The translations under genes were made by a program, and so were the position numbers. The notes below the pieces were generated by a model. It searched no databases. It saw only the letters and a list, made by a program, of their open reading frames with translations, and was not told the origin of the DNA. Positions 56,045 to 64,000 of a stretch of 64,000 nucleotides of DNA are shown piece by piece. This DNA is from Idiomarina tyrosinivorans (GTDB taxonomy: Bacteria > Pseudomonadota > Gammaproteobacteria > Enterobacterales > Alteromonadaceae), in the NCBI RefSeq assembly GCF_003987475.1, contig NZ_PIQH01000010.1, positions 1-64,000 on the forward strand. Direction: 5' to 3'. Position 1 is the first letter of the stretch. Every line of letters starts with the position of its first letter.

Positions 56045-58516
56045 ATGTCTACTACACATTATCAACAACTGGTCGAACAATTAAAACCCATTGTAAACGA
56101 TCCAGACTTTGACGCTATCTTCAACCAGCTAACCACCGGTGAAGAGGGCGCTGTGCGGCTGCAACTCAAGCTCGAATTACAACGTTTGGCGGCGCCTTGT
56201 AATCGCACGGTCGATATGCGCAGCAAAACAACCAACGAGTGCAAAGCGGTGGAGCATAATGGTCGGACGCATTACCTCGATCCGGTGTCAAAAATCATTT
56301 TTGAACGTGGCTTAAACACTTACAACGGGATCTTCACTCAAGATACCTTTGAACAAATTTTCAAACCCGATAATCCCCTGCGCCAGCGTTACCAAGAAGA
56401 GCAAGAAGAACGACAAGCACTGCAAGACGCCAATCAGGACTTTGTTGCAGCCTACCCTAATGCCGAGGCAGACATCGATAGCTATTTGGTAGAGTCTTTC
56501 AACCTAGGCGTAGAGCGCCACCGGCATGAAGAGCGAATGAATTTTTCGGTTGATGTCACCCTAGCGACGCAGAAGCAGAAAGCCATTGCCGCGGTGACCA
56601 CCGACATTTCACTCTCTGGGATTCGGGTCAAGTTGAAGGAAGCTTGTCCGATTAATGTCGAAGACAGTGTCATTGTTGAGCTAACCGGGTTGATTCGGGA
56701 GTTTGCCTTTAACGAGGCAAGACCAATCACCTACATCGTTGTCGGTGTTGAAGAAGTCGATGGTAACGTCTACTGGCGTCTACGACGTAGTGAAGACGAG
56801 CATCTTCCAGAGATGGACCAGTTTTTAACGGGCTTTATTAACGGTTATAAACGGCGTTATAAGATTAATGTCGATAATACTGAGAAAACCCTTTTACACC
56901 AAGGGCTAACACTTAGTTTCTTACCGCGGCTAAAGCGTTTGCCGTTATTTTTGAACGTTCGCCATAGCCAATGCCAAGCAATGTATGCGTTAGCCACTGC
57001 GGCGAACCAAGCCATCGTCGATGATTGGAGAGACGACACCAACCGCTTCATGATAAACGGCATTTGGCGTCCTCACCGAGTGCGGGAACTGGTTGAACAT
57101 GGACAATTGACGCTTTACTGTTTCTCATTGATCGCAAGAGGTAAGCGCTACTTTTATTCAGCAACACCCGACGAACTCATTAAACTAGATGCCTTAGAGA
57201 GTTTTCTTTGGGTTGGCCAGCAAAAGCCGTCGTGGCGTGTTTACCACCTCGCCTACTCTCCAGTAGACGGGAATAAAGCATTGTTTAGAGACAGCATTCC
57301 CGAGCAGGTCGATATTGCCAGTCGGCGCTTGGCGCCGAGTGCCACCACCCTAGGCAAAGTGGCACAAGTGAACGGCATGGTGGTTATAACTAATATCAGC
57401 GACAGTTTTGAGCAACTGGCAGATACCGATAACGCCCCAGAGTCACTCGAAAAAGTGAAGCTTTTTGCCCATAAGCGCTCGGGATTTCCCGCCACCGCGC
57501 CGATCATGTTGTCCTACACCGATATTCGCCAAGAGCATCGGTTCGCCTTCCAAACCCGATGCCGCATCAGCAGTAATGAGATTGCTGCAACAGAAGCCCT
57601 CACAGTGGATATTTCTGCGCGAGGGATGCGCTTAGCGTTAGAGCAGCCGCTACCATTAACTAAAGGCGAGAATGTCACCATCGATTGTTATCAACTATCG
57701 CAACGACATCATGTTAAAGCCGTGACCGCTCTGCAGTATGAGGTTGTGGGTGTCAGTGCCGATCAGTCTGAATTGCATTTACGAGTATTCCCCAATCAGG
57801 CGCAACATCCTGGGGCGAAGTTTTTTAAACGCTTTATTCATCATTATAAAGATCGCTTAACCAACAACCAAAGTGAGAGCCTTAGCAGTGGTCTCGAGGT
57901 CTGTCTGCGGCAGCTCTATCTGACCGCGCCCAGTTCACTGCCGCTATTTTTCACTAATAAAGGACGGCGCTGGACGTTGCCACTGGTGGGTAAAAGCCCG
58001 GTGAAAACCCCTTGGTTTAATTTTCTGCAAAAACTACCGGGATCCAACGATGGCTACCTTAACCTGCAGCCGCTGCTGCGAGCGAATGCGCTGAGCGACC
58101 CGCTGGAACCTCTATTGAACCATGTTTGTGACGATAAGGCGGTTACCGAACTACTGCTATTTGTGCATTGCACCGAGCATAATGGTGAGTGGTTACTGAC
58201 CACTGAATACTTGCGCAGTAGTGAACATGCCAAACTCGGTTATCTGATCGATAAAGGAATGCTCAGCGGCGCTTGTCGAATCATTCACTGGGTGTTCAGC
58301 CCCAAAGCAAAAGTTGAGGCTAAAGAGCTACGAGCAGAACTGACCTATTTGACCCAGTATGCTGCCCACCGAGCCGATCGAATCAGAGAAACCCTTTCCG
58401 CCGTTGCGGCTATTAGTGACGGTTGTGATATTACCGACAGTCTGCTCGCTATTTATGGTTACAATACTGCCCAACGTCGCGAAGCGGCACAGGCTTGGAG
58501 TCACGTCTTGGCCTAG
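56045..58516 (+). CDS. Large double-PilZ-domain protein
   Basis: An 823-residue cytoplasmic protein with no membrane helix. Two PilZ (c-di-GMP-binding) domains are visible: the first at about 158-255 with RxxxR at R160-R164 and DISLSGIRV, and the second at about 490-590 with RQEHR (about 494-498) and VDISARGMRLAL (about 521). Both contain the canonical RxxxR and D-x-S-x-x-G motifs. The N-terminal 150 residues, the middle section and the C-terminal 200 residues have no domain I can name. The start is the ATG at 56045 (MSTTHYQQL). It is divergent from radA and 4 bases from serB. Confidence 0.8.
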   Translation: MSTTHYQQLVEQLKPIVNDPDFDAIFNQLTTGEEGAVRLQLKLELQRLAAPCNRTVDMRSKTTNECKAVEHNGRTHYLDPVSKIIFERGLNTYNGIFTQDTFEQIFKPDNPLRQRYQEEQEERQALQDANQDFVAAYPNAEADIDSYLVESFNLGVERHRHEERMNFSVDVTLATQKQKAIAAVTTDISLSGIRVKLKEACPINVEDSVIVELTGLIREFAFNEARPITYIVVGVEEVDGNVYWRLRRSEDEHLPEMDQFLTGFINGYKRRYKINVDNTEKTLLHQGLTLSFLPRLKRLPLFLNVRHSQCQAMYALATAANQAIVDDWRDDTNRFMINGIWRPHRVRELVEHGQLTLYCFSLIARGKRYFYSATPDELIKLDALESFLWVGQQKPSWRVYHLAYSPVDGNKALFRDSIPEQVDIASRRLAPSATTLGKVAQVNGMVVITNISDSFEQLADTDNAPESLEKVKLFAHKRSGFPATAPIMLSYTDIRQEHRFAFQTRCRISSNEIAATEALTVDISARGMRLALEQPLPLTKGENVTIDCYQLSQRHHVKAVTALQYEVVGVSADQSELHLRVFPNQAQHPGAKFFKRFIHHYKDRLTNNQSESLSSGLEVCLRQLYLTAPSSLPLFFTNKGRRWTLPLVGKSPVKTPWFNFLQKLPGSNDGYLNLQPLLRANALSDPLEPLLNHVCDDKAVTELLLFVHCTEHNGEWLLTTEYLRSSEHAKLGYLIDKGMLSGACRIIHWVFSPKAKVEAKELRAELTYLTQYAAHRADRIRETLSAVAAISDGCDITDSLLAIYGYNTAQRREAAQAWSHVLA

Positions 58517-59166
58517 TCGCCGTAATGGCGGCTTAGGCAGTTTTTTACCAGCGTTAAACTGTCGCCATCGATGCTGTGCGTAGCAACTTCTCGCAGTGTG
58601 GCTTTTGCATTAAAAGCAATGCCAACAGCGGCTTGCTGCAATAGCAGCTTGTCATTCGCACCGTCACCCACGGCCAGTGTTTGCTGTGGAGCAATTTGCC
58701 ACTGCCGTTGCAAGCGCGCCAAGCTATCGGCTTTCGCCTTATCATCAACCACCGCGCCAGCCAATTCTCCCGTTAAACGCCCGTGTTCAACCGCCAAGCT
58801 GTTAGCCAGCGCATAATCAAGGCCGAGAAAGTCTTTTAAGCGTTCAGCAAACCAGGTAAAACCACCGGAAACCACGGCCGTTTTCCAACCTAACTGCTGT
58901 AACCATTGAATCAGCTCTTGCGCGCCAGGCATTAACGGTATCGGCTGAAATATCTGCTCAAACCGAGCCACCTCGGCACCCGCTAATAGCTTTACCCGCG
59001 CACGTAGACTTTGCTCGAAGTCGAGTTCACCTTGCATCGCCCGTTCGGTTAATTGGGCTATTTCCGCCTTTATTCCCAGCAGTTCAGCAATCTCGTCAAT
59101 ACACTCAATCTGTAGTAGAGTAGAATCCATATCAAAGACAGCTAAACCAGCTTCTGACAATTTCAC
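58513..59166 (-). CDS. serB: Phosphoserine phosphatase SerB
   Basis: HAD-family phosphatase for the last step of serine synthesis. The motifs are AVFDMDSTLLQIECIDE (nucleophile Asp), VVSGGFTWFAERL, and VGDGANDKLLLQQAAVGIAFNAK. The start is the GTG at 59164-59166 behind GGAG, giving 217 residues. A TTG at 59199 is possible but lacks a ribosome site. It is shorter than E. coli SerB (322), lacking the N-terminal domain. It is divergent from smp, 20 bases away, as in E. coli. Confidence 0.92.
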   Translation of the reverse strand: MKLSEAGLAVFDMDSTLLQIECIDEIAELLGIKAEIAQLTERAMQGELDFEQSLRARVKLLAGAEVARFEQIFQPIPLMPGAQELIQWLQQLGWKTAVVSGGFTWFAERLKDFLGLDYALANSLAVEHGRLTGELAGAVVDDKAKADSLARLQRQWQIAPQQTLAVGDGANDKLLLQQAAVGIAFNAKATLREVATHSIDGDSLTLVKNCLSRHYGD

Positions 59167-59186
59167 CTGTAGGGCTCCTCGTTTCC

Positions 59187-59816
59187 ATGTGGCTACCAAA
59201 AATCTACAATCAGGGTGTTATCCAGCTTAATGAGCGGTTTCTGCGCCATGCCAGAGCGCTATGGAAACGCCTATTACGGTTAAGTGTGGCAGCCGCATTG
59301 CTGATCATTATCATCAGTGTCTGGAATGTAGCTAGTGTGCAATCTCAGCAACGGTTTGTCGATCATTCTCGACAACTTGCCGACATGGTTGCCATTCAAG
59401 CACAACACGAAGCGGGTATCTGGCTGCGCCAGCAAAATACCGAGGCGTTGGATGAGTTGTGCCAACAGCTGATTCAGCAACGCGGCATTATAAATGCCAC
59501 AGTGCGCGACCAGTTTGGCCAACGTCTGGCTTTTGCCGGCACCCCGAGTTCAATCATTGACTGGCCAAACGATGCACCTCAGGCACTGGTGCTAAGCCAA
59601 GAAATTGTCAATGATGGCCAAGTCAGCGGATATCTAGAGTTGGTGTTTAACCGCCATGTATTATTGCAGCAAAGCGATCTAGCGCATGAAAGTCTGATGC
59701 AACAGGGCCGTGTGTTGCTACTGCTGGCAATGCTTGCTGGGGTATTTTTTATGGCCAGCTTTAACCGAATCCGCGACCGTTACTGGTTGCGAGCCTTGGC
59801 GCGCAACAAAAATTGA
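59187..59816 (+). CDS. smp: SMP/YtjB family membrane protein (AhpA-like)
   Basis: A 209-residue membrane protein with an N-terminal helix (about 33-55), a periplasmic region, and a second helix (about 173-190), the topology of SMP/YtjB. Conserved parts are FVDHSRQLADMVAIQA and VRDQFGQRLAF. It is divergent from serB, as in E. coli (serB-smp). The start is the ATG at 59187, with no clear ribosome site, so a later start is possible. The 3' end overlaps the convergent tatD gene by 37 bases. Confidence 0.82.
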   Translation: MWLPKIYNQGVIQLNERFLRHARALWKRLLRLSVAAALLIIIISVWNVASVQSQQRFVDHSRQLADMVAIQAQHEAGIWLRQQNTEALDELCQQLIQQRGIINATVRDQFGQRLAFAGTPSSIIDWPNDAPQALVLSQEIVNDGQVSGYLELVFNRHVLLQQSDLAHESLMQQGRVLLLLAMLAGVFFMASFNRIRDRYWLRALARNKN

Positions 59817-60556
59817 TGGCTTGTTTGGAATAGCTGTTGTTCAACCTCAGCGGCTGCTTCGGGGCGTAATTCAACTAATGCATCAAGTACTTGCTTAATA
59901 CGCTTTGGCTCGTTACGTTGCCCTTGATAACCCGCTATCGGCATATCCGGCGAATCAGTCTCTAACAGCAAACAATCTAAACTCGCATTAGCAATTGCGG
60001 CTCGCGTTTTCTGTGCTCGTGAATAGGTAATCACCCCGCCAACCCCGATTAAATAATTTAACGCTGTATAGTGCTGAAGTTGTTGCGCGCTGCCACTAAA
60101 CGCGTGGATGATACCGCCTTGCTCAGGACCATATTGTTTGAGTAACGGAATCATTTCGTCGAGGGTTTTGCGGTGGTGAAGAATCACGGGGAGCTGCAAT
60201 TTCTTCGCAAGCTTTAACTGTTCAATAAACAGGCTTCGCTGTTTATCAAAATGCGCACAGGTCGCATCTAAGCCAATTTCTCCAACAGCAATAGCATCGT
60301 GGTCAGCTAACCATTGCGCCAACGCATCAACATCACTTTGCTGGTGTTGCTCGATAAAATAGGGGTGTAACCCATAGGCGTTGCGCAAACGCGAGTCGTT
60401 TGCCGCCAACGAAGCTTGAGTTTGCCAACTTTCTCGAGCAACCCCCGCCATCCATATTTGCTCGACACCCTGCGCCTGAGCGGCGCTAATCACCTGGTCT
60501 CTATCGTCATCAAAGGACGCAAAAAACAAATGACTGTGGGTGTCGATAATGGCCAT
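59780..60556 (-). CDS. TatD-family metal-dependent hydrolase
   Basis: A 258-residue TIM-barrel deoxyribonuclease-like protein: DTHSHLFFASFDDD at the N-terminus, GEIGLDATCAH, HHRKTLDEMIPLL, and LLETDSPDMPI with the metal-ligand Asp. It overlaps prfC by 1 base (stop of prfC within the start), so it is coupled. The 3' end overlaps smp. Confidence 0.92.
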   Translation of the reverse strand: MAIIDTHSHLFFASFDDDRDQVISAAQAQGVEQIWMAGVARESWQTQASLAANDSRLRNAYGLHPYFIEQHQQSDVDALAQWLADHDAIAVGEIGLDATCAHFDKQRSLFIEQLKLAKKLQLPVILHHRKTLDEMIPLLKQYGPEQGGIIHAFSGSAQQLQHYTALNYLIGVGGVITYSRAQKTRAAIANASLDCLLLETDSPDMPIAGYQGQRNEPKRIKQVLDALVELRPEAAAEVEQQLFQTSHQFLLRAKARNQ

Positions 60557-62133
60557 TAATGCTCGCGAGTATGACTAAAGACGATATCGGGGTAGCGCTC
60601 TTCGGCAAGGCTTAGATTCACCATGGTCGGCGCAATATAGGTTAGGTTATCGCCGCCATCCAAGGCCAGATTCGCTTCCGCTTTACGCCGGAACTCATCC
60701 AACTTGCGCTCATTACCAGACACCCATCGTGCCGTAGCGACGTTAATATTTTCGTACATCGCATCCACTTTGTATTCAGTTTTCAGGCGGTGCACTACCA
60801 CGTCGAACTGGAGTACCCCAACCGCGCCAACGATTAAATCATTGCTAATAAGTGGTCGGAATACTTGTACCGCCCCTTCTTCTGATAGCTGTACCAAACC
60901 TTTCAGTAATTGCTTTTGCTTCAACGGATCCTTTAAGCGAATGCGCCGGAATAGCTCTGGCGCAAAATTAGGAATACCGCTGAATTTAAAGTCTTCACCA
61001 CTAGTGAAGGTATCACCAATCTGAATCGTGCCATGGTTGTGCAAGCCAATAATGTCGCCTGGGAACGCCTCCTCGACATGCGAGCGGTCGCCCGCCAGGA
61101 AGGTCAGTGCGTCGCTAATACGCACATCTTTGCCAGTGCGCACCTGCTTCATTTTCATGCCTTTTTCATATTTACCCGAGACAATACGCAAGAACGCTAC
61201 GCGGTCTCGGTGGCGCGGATCCATATTCGCCTGTATTTTAAATACAAACCCAGAAAAGCTTTCACTGGCGGCAGCCACAGCATCACCGCTATCAGTCTCC
61301 CGCGGCTGCGGAGCAGGCGCCCACTCCACCAAACCATCTAGCATATGGTCGACACCAAAGTTACCCAGTGCGGTACCAAAAAACACCGGCGTTAATTCAC
61401 CGGCTAAAAACATTTCTTCGTCAAACGGGTTAGAGGCACCGTTCACCAGTTCGATCTGTTCCCGTAACTCTTCGGCCCAAACGCCAAGACGTTGGTCAAG
61501 CTCCGGGTTATCAATGCCCTTTATCACATCAATGTCTTGGATTTTATGACCCTGACCGGTTTTGTAGAGAATCGTTTCATCGCGCAATAAGTGGTAAACC
61601 CCTTTAAAGTTTTTACCACTGCCAATTGGCCAGGTAATCGGCGCACACATGATTTTCAGGACATCTTCAACCTCATCCAATAACTCCAACGGGTCACGGA
61701 TGTCACGGTCAAGTTTGTTCATAAAAGTGATGATTGGCGTATCGCGCAAGCGTGTGACTTCCATCAGTTTGATGGTGCGGTCTTCGACACCTTTGGCGCC
61801 ATCAATGACCATCAAACAGGAATCTACAGCCGTTAGCGTACGATAAGTATCTTCAGAAAAATCTTCGTGGCCTGGGGTATCGAGTAGATTCACCAGCGAT
61901 TCCCGGTAAGGAAACTGCATCACTGAGGTCGTTACCGAGATGCCCCGCTCTTGCTCCATTTCCATCCAGTCAGATTTGGCGTGCTGGCCAGATTTTTTAC
62001 CTTTTACCGTACCCGCCTTTTGGATTTGTCGGCCATGCAACAAGACCTTTTCAGTGATCGTGGTTTTACCCGCATCCGGGTGCGAGATGATTGCGAATGT
62101 GCGACGTTTATCGATTTCTTTGCTTAAGCTCAT
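60556..62133 (-). CDS. prfC: Peptide chain release factor 3
   Basis: GTPase that recycles RF1/RF2 from the ribosome. G1 [15 protein letters not shown]3 [20 protein letters not shown]4 [10 protein letters not shown], then the C-terminal domain. The start is the ATG at 62131-62133 ([15 protein letters not shown]), giving 525 residues (E. coli 529). The longer frame to 62169 is less likely. It lies 51 bases after the chemoreceptor gene on the same strand. Confidence 0.96.
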   Translation of the reverse strand: MSLSKEIDKRRTFAIISHPDAGKTTITEKVLLHGRQIQKAGTVKGKKSGQHAKSDWMEMEQERGISVTTSVMQFPYRESLVNLLDTPGHEDFSEDTYRTLTAVDSCLMVIDGAKGVEDRTIKLMEVTRLRDTPIITFMNKLDRDIRDPLELLDEVEDVLKIMCAPITWPIGSGKNFKGVYHLLRDETILYKTGQGHKIQDIDVIKGIDNPELDQRLGVWAEELREQIELVNGASNPFDEEMFLAGELTPVFFGTALGNFGVDHMLDGLVEWAPAPQPRETDSGDAVAAASESFSGFVFKIQANMDPRHRDRVAFLRIVSGKYEKGMKMKQVRTGKDVRISDALTFLAGDRSHVEEAFPGDIIGLHNHGTIQIGDTFTSGEDFKFSGIPNFAPELFRRIRLKDPLKQKQLLKGLVQLSEEGAVQVFRPLISNDLIVGAVGVLQFDVVVHRLKTEYKVDAMYENINVATARWVSGNERKLDEFRRKAEANLALDGGDNLTYIAPTMVNLSLAEERYPDIVFSHTREH

Positions 62134-62184
62134 GGCGCCAATGTGTTGCTGATACAAAATTGGCGCCATTATACGCGATAACCG

Positions 62185-63873
62185 CTACACGCGATACCGT
62201 CGAACCCGTTGCTCCAATTTTTCCACCGCATCGCTCAGTTCATCGGTATAAGATCGCGCCTGCTTAGTCGCCGCTACGGTTTGATCGGTCACCTCCACGA
62301 TTGCGGTCATGTTTTCGTTGATGGTTTCAGAAACGCTACTCTGTTCTTCTGCCGCGCTCGCAATCTGCGCATTTTGCGAGTTAATGGTGTTCACCGAATC
62401 CAATACCGAGCGGAGCGCTTCTTCGACACCGTTTGCCTCACTGACACTGGTTTCACTGCCCTCTTTAATGGCATTCATCACCTCCGTCACCGAACGTGTA
62501 CCGGCCTGTACTCGTTCGATCATTTCCTCAATCTCATGAGTACTTTGTTGCGTGCGACTGGCGAGCGTTCGAACCTCATCCGCTACCACAGAAAAGCCGC
62601 GACCCGCTTCGCCCGCACGCGCTGATTCAATCGCCGCATTCAGCGCTAATAGATTCGTTTGGTCAGCAATATTGCGGATAACGTCTAACACGCTACCAAT
62701 TTGTTGTGACTCGTTAGCAAGTGTTTCAACCACGTGGCTACCCTCGTCAACGCGCCCCGCCAAACCATTAATCACGTCCACTGCCCGTTGTAACACCTGC
62801 TGCGCGGTAGCGACCAGTGATTCCGCTTGTTCCGCCGCCTGCGATGCTTCGGCGGCACTGCGAGACACCTCATGCGAGGCAGTCGCCAACTCATTGACCG
62901 CTGTTGCAACTTGCTCGCTCTCTTGTTGTTGATGCCCGGCTCGGTCACTTGTATCACTCATCAATTGCCGCAAACTGCGCGCTGATTGCGTCATATTTGA
63001 CGAGGATTGGCGAATATGGCGTACCATTTCCGCGACTTGGTCAGCGAAGGCATTAAACGCCGTTGCTAAGTCGCCCATTTCATCGTTGCTGCTGTCATCT
63101 AACCGTTGCGTGAGATCACCATCGCCCTCAGCAATGCCTTTCATTGCCGTTAACGCATTTGCCAGCGGGCGGGTAATACTGCGCACTACAACCAGTGCTA
63201 AAAAGGCAATGATTAACAGTGCAAAAATTGAAGCAATAACGGCGTTGATAGCAGCATTTTCCAAACTGTTATCTACTTTAGCGGCGATATTTGCACTTTG
63301 CTGCTTGAGGCCGTCGACCCAAAAGCCAGTACCAATCACCCAGCCCCATTTATCCAGCAACCGTGCATAACCTAATTTAGGCTTTACCTGACCTTTCACG
63401 TCTTTCCATTGGTAGGCAACATATCCGCCGCCCGATTCAGCCTGCTTAATCAGTTCTCGGATCAGGTAAACGCCTGAGGGATCCTGGAAATCATACAGAT
63501 TTTTACCCTCCAAAGCGGGATTAACTCCGTGGGCAATATTTACCCCATCGCGATCATAAACAAAGATATATCCGGCATCATCGCCATCACTGAAGCGTAA
63601 GTTTCGTAGTATTTGTTTAGCCCGCTGCTGCATCTCCGCTCGGTTGGCGGGATTACTCTGTGCAACAAGGTGTTCAATGGAGGAAAACGCTAAGGCTAAA
63701 TAGTTTTTCAACTCGGTTCTGCTGCCGCTATTTAACTCATCAGTAAAGCGCGAAACGGCTTGCTCGCCAACTTCACCCGACTGGTAAAGGTTATAGCTGG
63801 TCAGAAACACGGCGAGTAAGATTGGCGGTACCAAGGCAAGAATCAGAACGCGGAATCGAATATTTAATCTCAT
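62185..63873 (-). CDS. Methyl-accepting chemotaxis protein
   Basis: A 562-residue transmembrane chemoreceptor. N-terminal helix (about 8-28), a periplasmic single-Cache-like sensor with [28 protein letters not shown] and [20 protein letters not shown], a second helix (about 208-230), a HAMP domain ([28 protein letters not shown]), and a signalling domain with the hairpin tip [38 protein letters not shown]. The ligand is unknown. There are no che genes nearby. About 120 bases upstream reach the window end. Confidence 0.92.
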   Translation of the reverse strand: MRLNIRFRVLILALVPPILLAVFLTSYNLYQSGEVGEQAVSRFTDELNSGSRTELKNYLALAFSSIEHLVAQSNPANRAEMQQRAKQILRNLRFSDGDDAGYIFVYDRDGVNIAHGVNPALEGKNLYDFQDPSGVYLIRELIKQAESGGGYVAYQWKDVKGQVKPKLGYARLLDKWGWVIGTGFWVDGLKQQSANIAAKVDNSLENAAINAVIASIFALLIIAFLALVVVRSITRPLANALTAMKGIAEGDGDLTQRLDDSSNDEMGDLATAFNAFADQVAEMVRHIRQSSSNMTQSARSLRQLMSDTSDRAGHQQQESEQVATAVNELATASHEVSRSAAEASQAAEQAESLVATAQQVLQRAVDVINGLAGRVDEGSHVVETLANESQQIGSVLDVIRNIADQTNLLALNAAIESARAGEAGRGFSVVADEVRTLASRTQQSTHEIEEMIERVQAGTRSVTEVMNAIKEGSETSVSEANGVEEALRSVLDSVNTINSQNAQIASAAEEQSSVSETINENMTAIVEVTDQTVAATKQARSYTDELSDAVEKLEQRVRRYRV

Positions 63874-64000
63874 GAGGCTCTCTTTACGTTTATCAGCGAT
63901 GATATCGCTATGAGGAAAAGCGTAGCAGAGGGTACGGTGAATTGCGTAAATAGCGATTAGACTTTAGTGGTAAATTGGTAAATTAACGCATCCTCTTTTG

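Noticed and set aside
63874-64000. Possible flagellar sigma-28 promoter before the chemoreceptor
   Set aside because: GCTGATAA resembles the -10 box, but no TAAA-type -35 box lies at the required distance.

Overview
The window looks like a chromosomal segment of a marine gammaproteobacterium. Gene order and protein sequences resemble Alteromonadales, with the Idiomarina/Pseudidiomarina group my best guess. That placement rests on familiarity with gene neighbourhoods, not on a search. Coding density is very high, many neighbouring genes overlap by 4 bases (ATGA), and I see no insertion sequence, prophage, CRISPR array or tRNA gene.

Layout. 1-309 is a non-coding, structured, GC-rich stretch. 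310-11921 holds fadR and dsbB (divergent), then on the minus strand ycgN, ycgM-like, a lytic transglycosylase, ycgL, rnd, fadD, a hydrolase, slp, a small protein, tsaB, yoaA and another small protein. 12007-19366 is a complete histidine operon (hisGDCBHAFI) with a leader peptide and attenuator. 19376-23860 has norM, a CsdA-type cysteine desulfurase, a hydrolase, a MAPEG protein and adk. 23997-29463 has htpG (with a heat-shock promoter), recR, ybaB, dnaX (with a slippery A10 run) and apt.

29476-37128 is the most unusual part. A copper-peptide RiPP-like operon (hvfA precursor, DUF692 hvfB, DUF2063 hvfC) runs into an unannotated 40-residue membrane peptide gene and a single-domain response regulator. 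Upstream of it lies a TonB2-type energy transduction operon (DUF3450, TtpC, ExbB2, ExbD2, TonB2, TPR protein). After a long AT-rich intergenic region come priC, a histone-deacetylase-like hydrolase, tryptophan 2,3-dioxygenase, a ComFB-family gene and the 4.5S SRP RNA (ffs).

40837-64000 carries an enoyl-CoA hydratase, a KAS III enzyme, yajG-ppi-ampG-panE, the glyA-nrdR-ribD-ribBX group (the GTP cyclohydrolase II half of ribBX is degenerate), ettA, radA-btuFCD, a large double-PilZ protein, serB/smp, prfC-tatD and a chemoreceptor.

How the genes connect. FadR, FadD and perhaps the enoyl-CoA hydratase belong to fatty acid use, and candidate FadR boxes lie before fadR and fadD. The his operon is probably controlled by His-tRNA through attenuation. 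The hvf operon probably makes a secreted or periplasmic modified peptide that binds copper, with a Met-rich 11-residue repeat preceding two EGKCG motifs.
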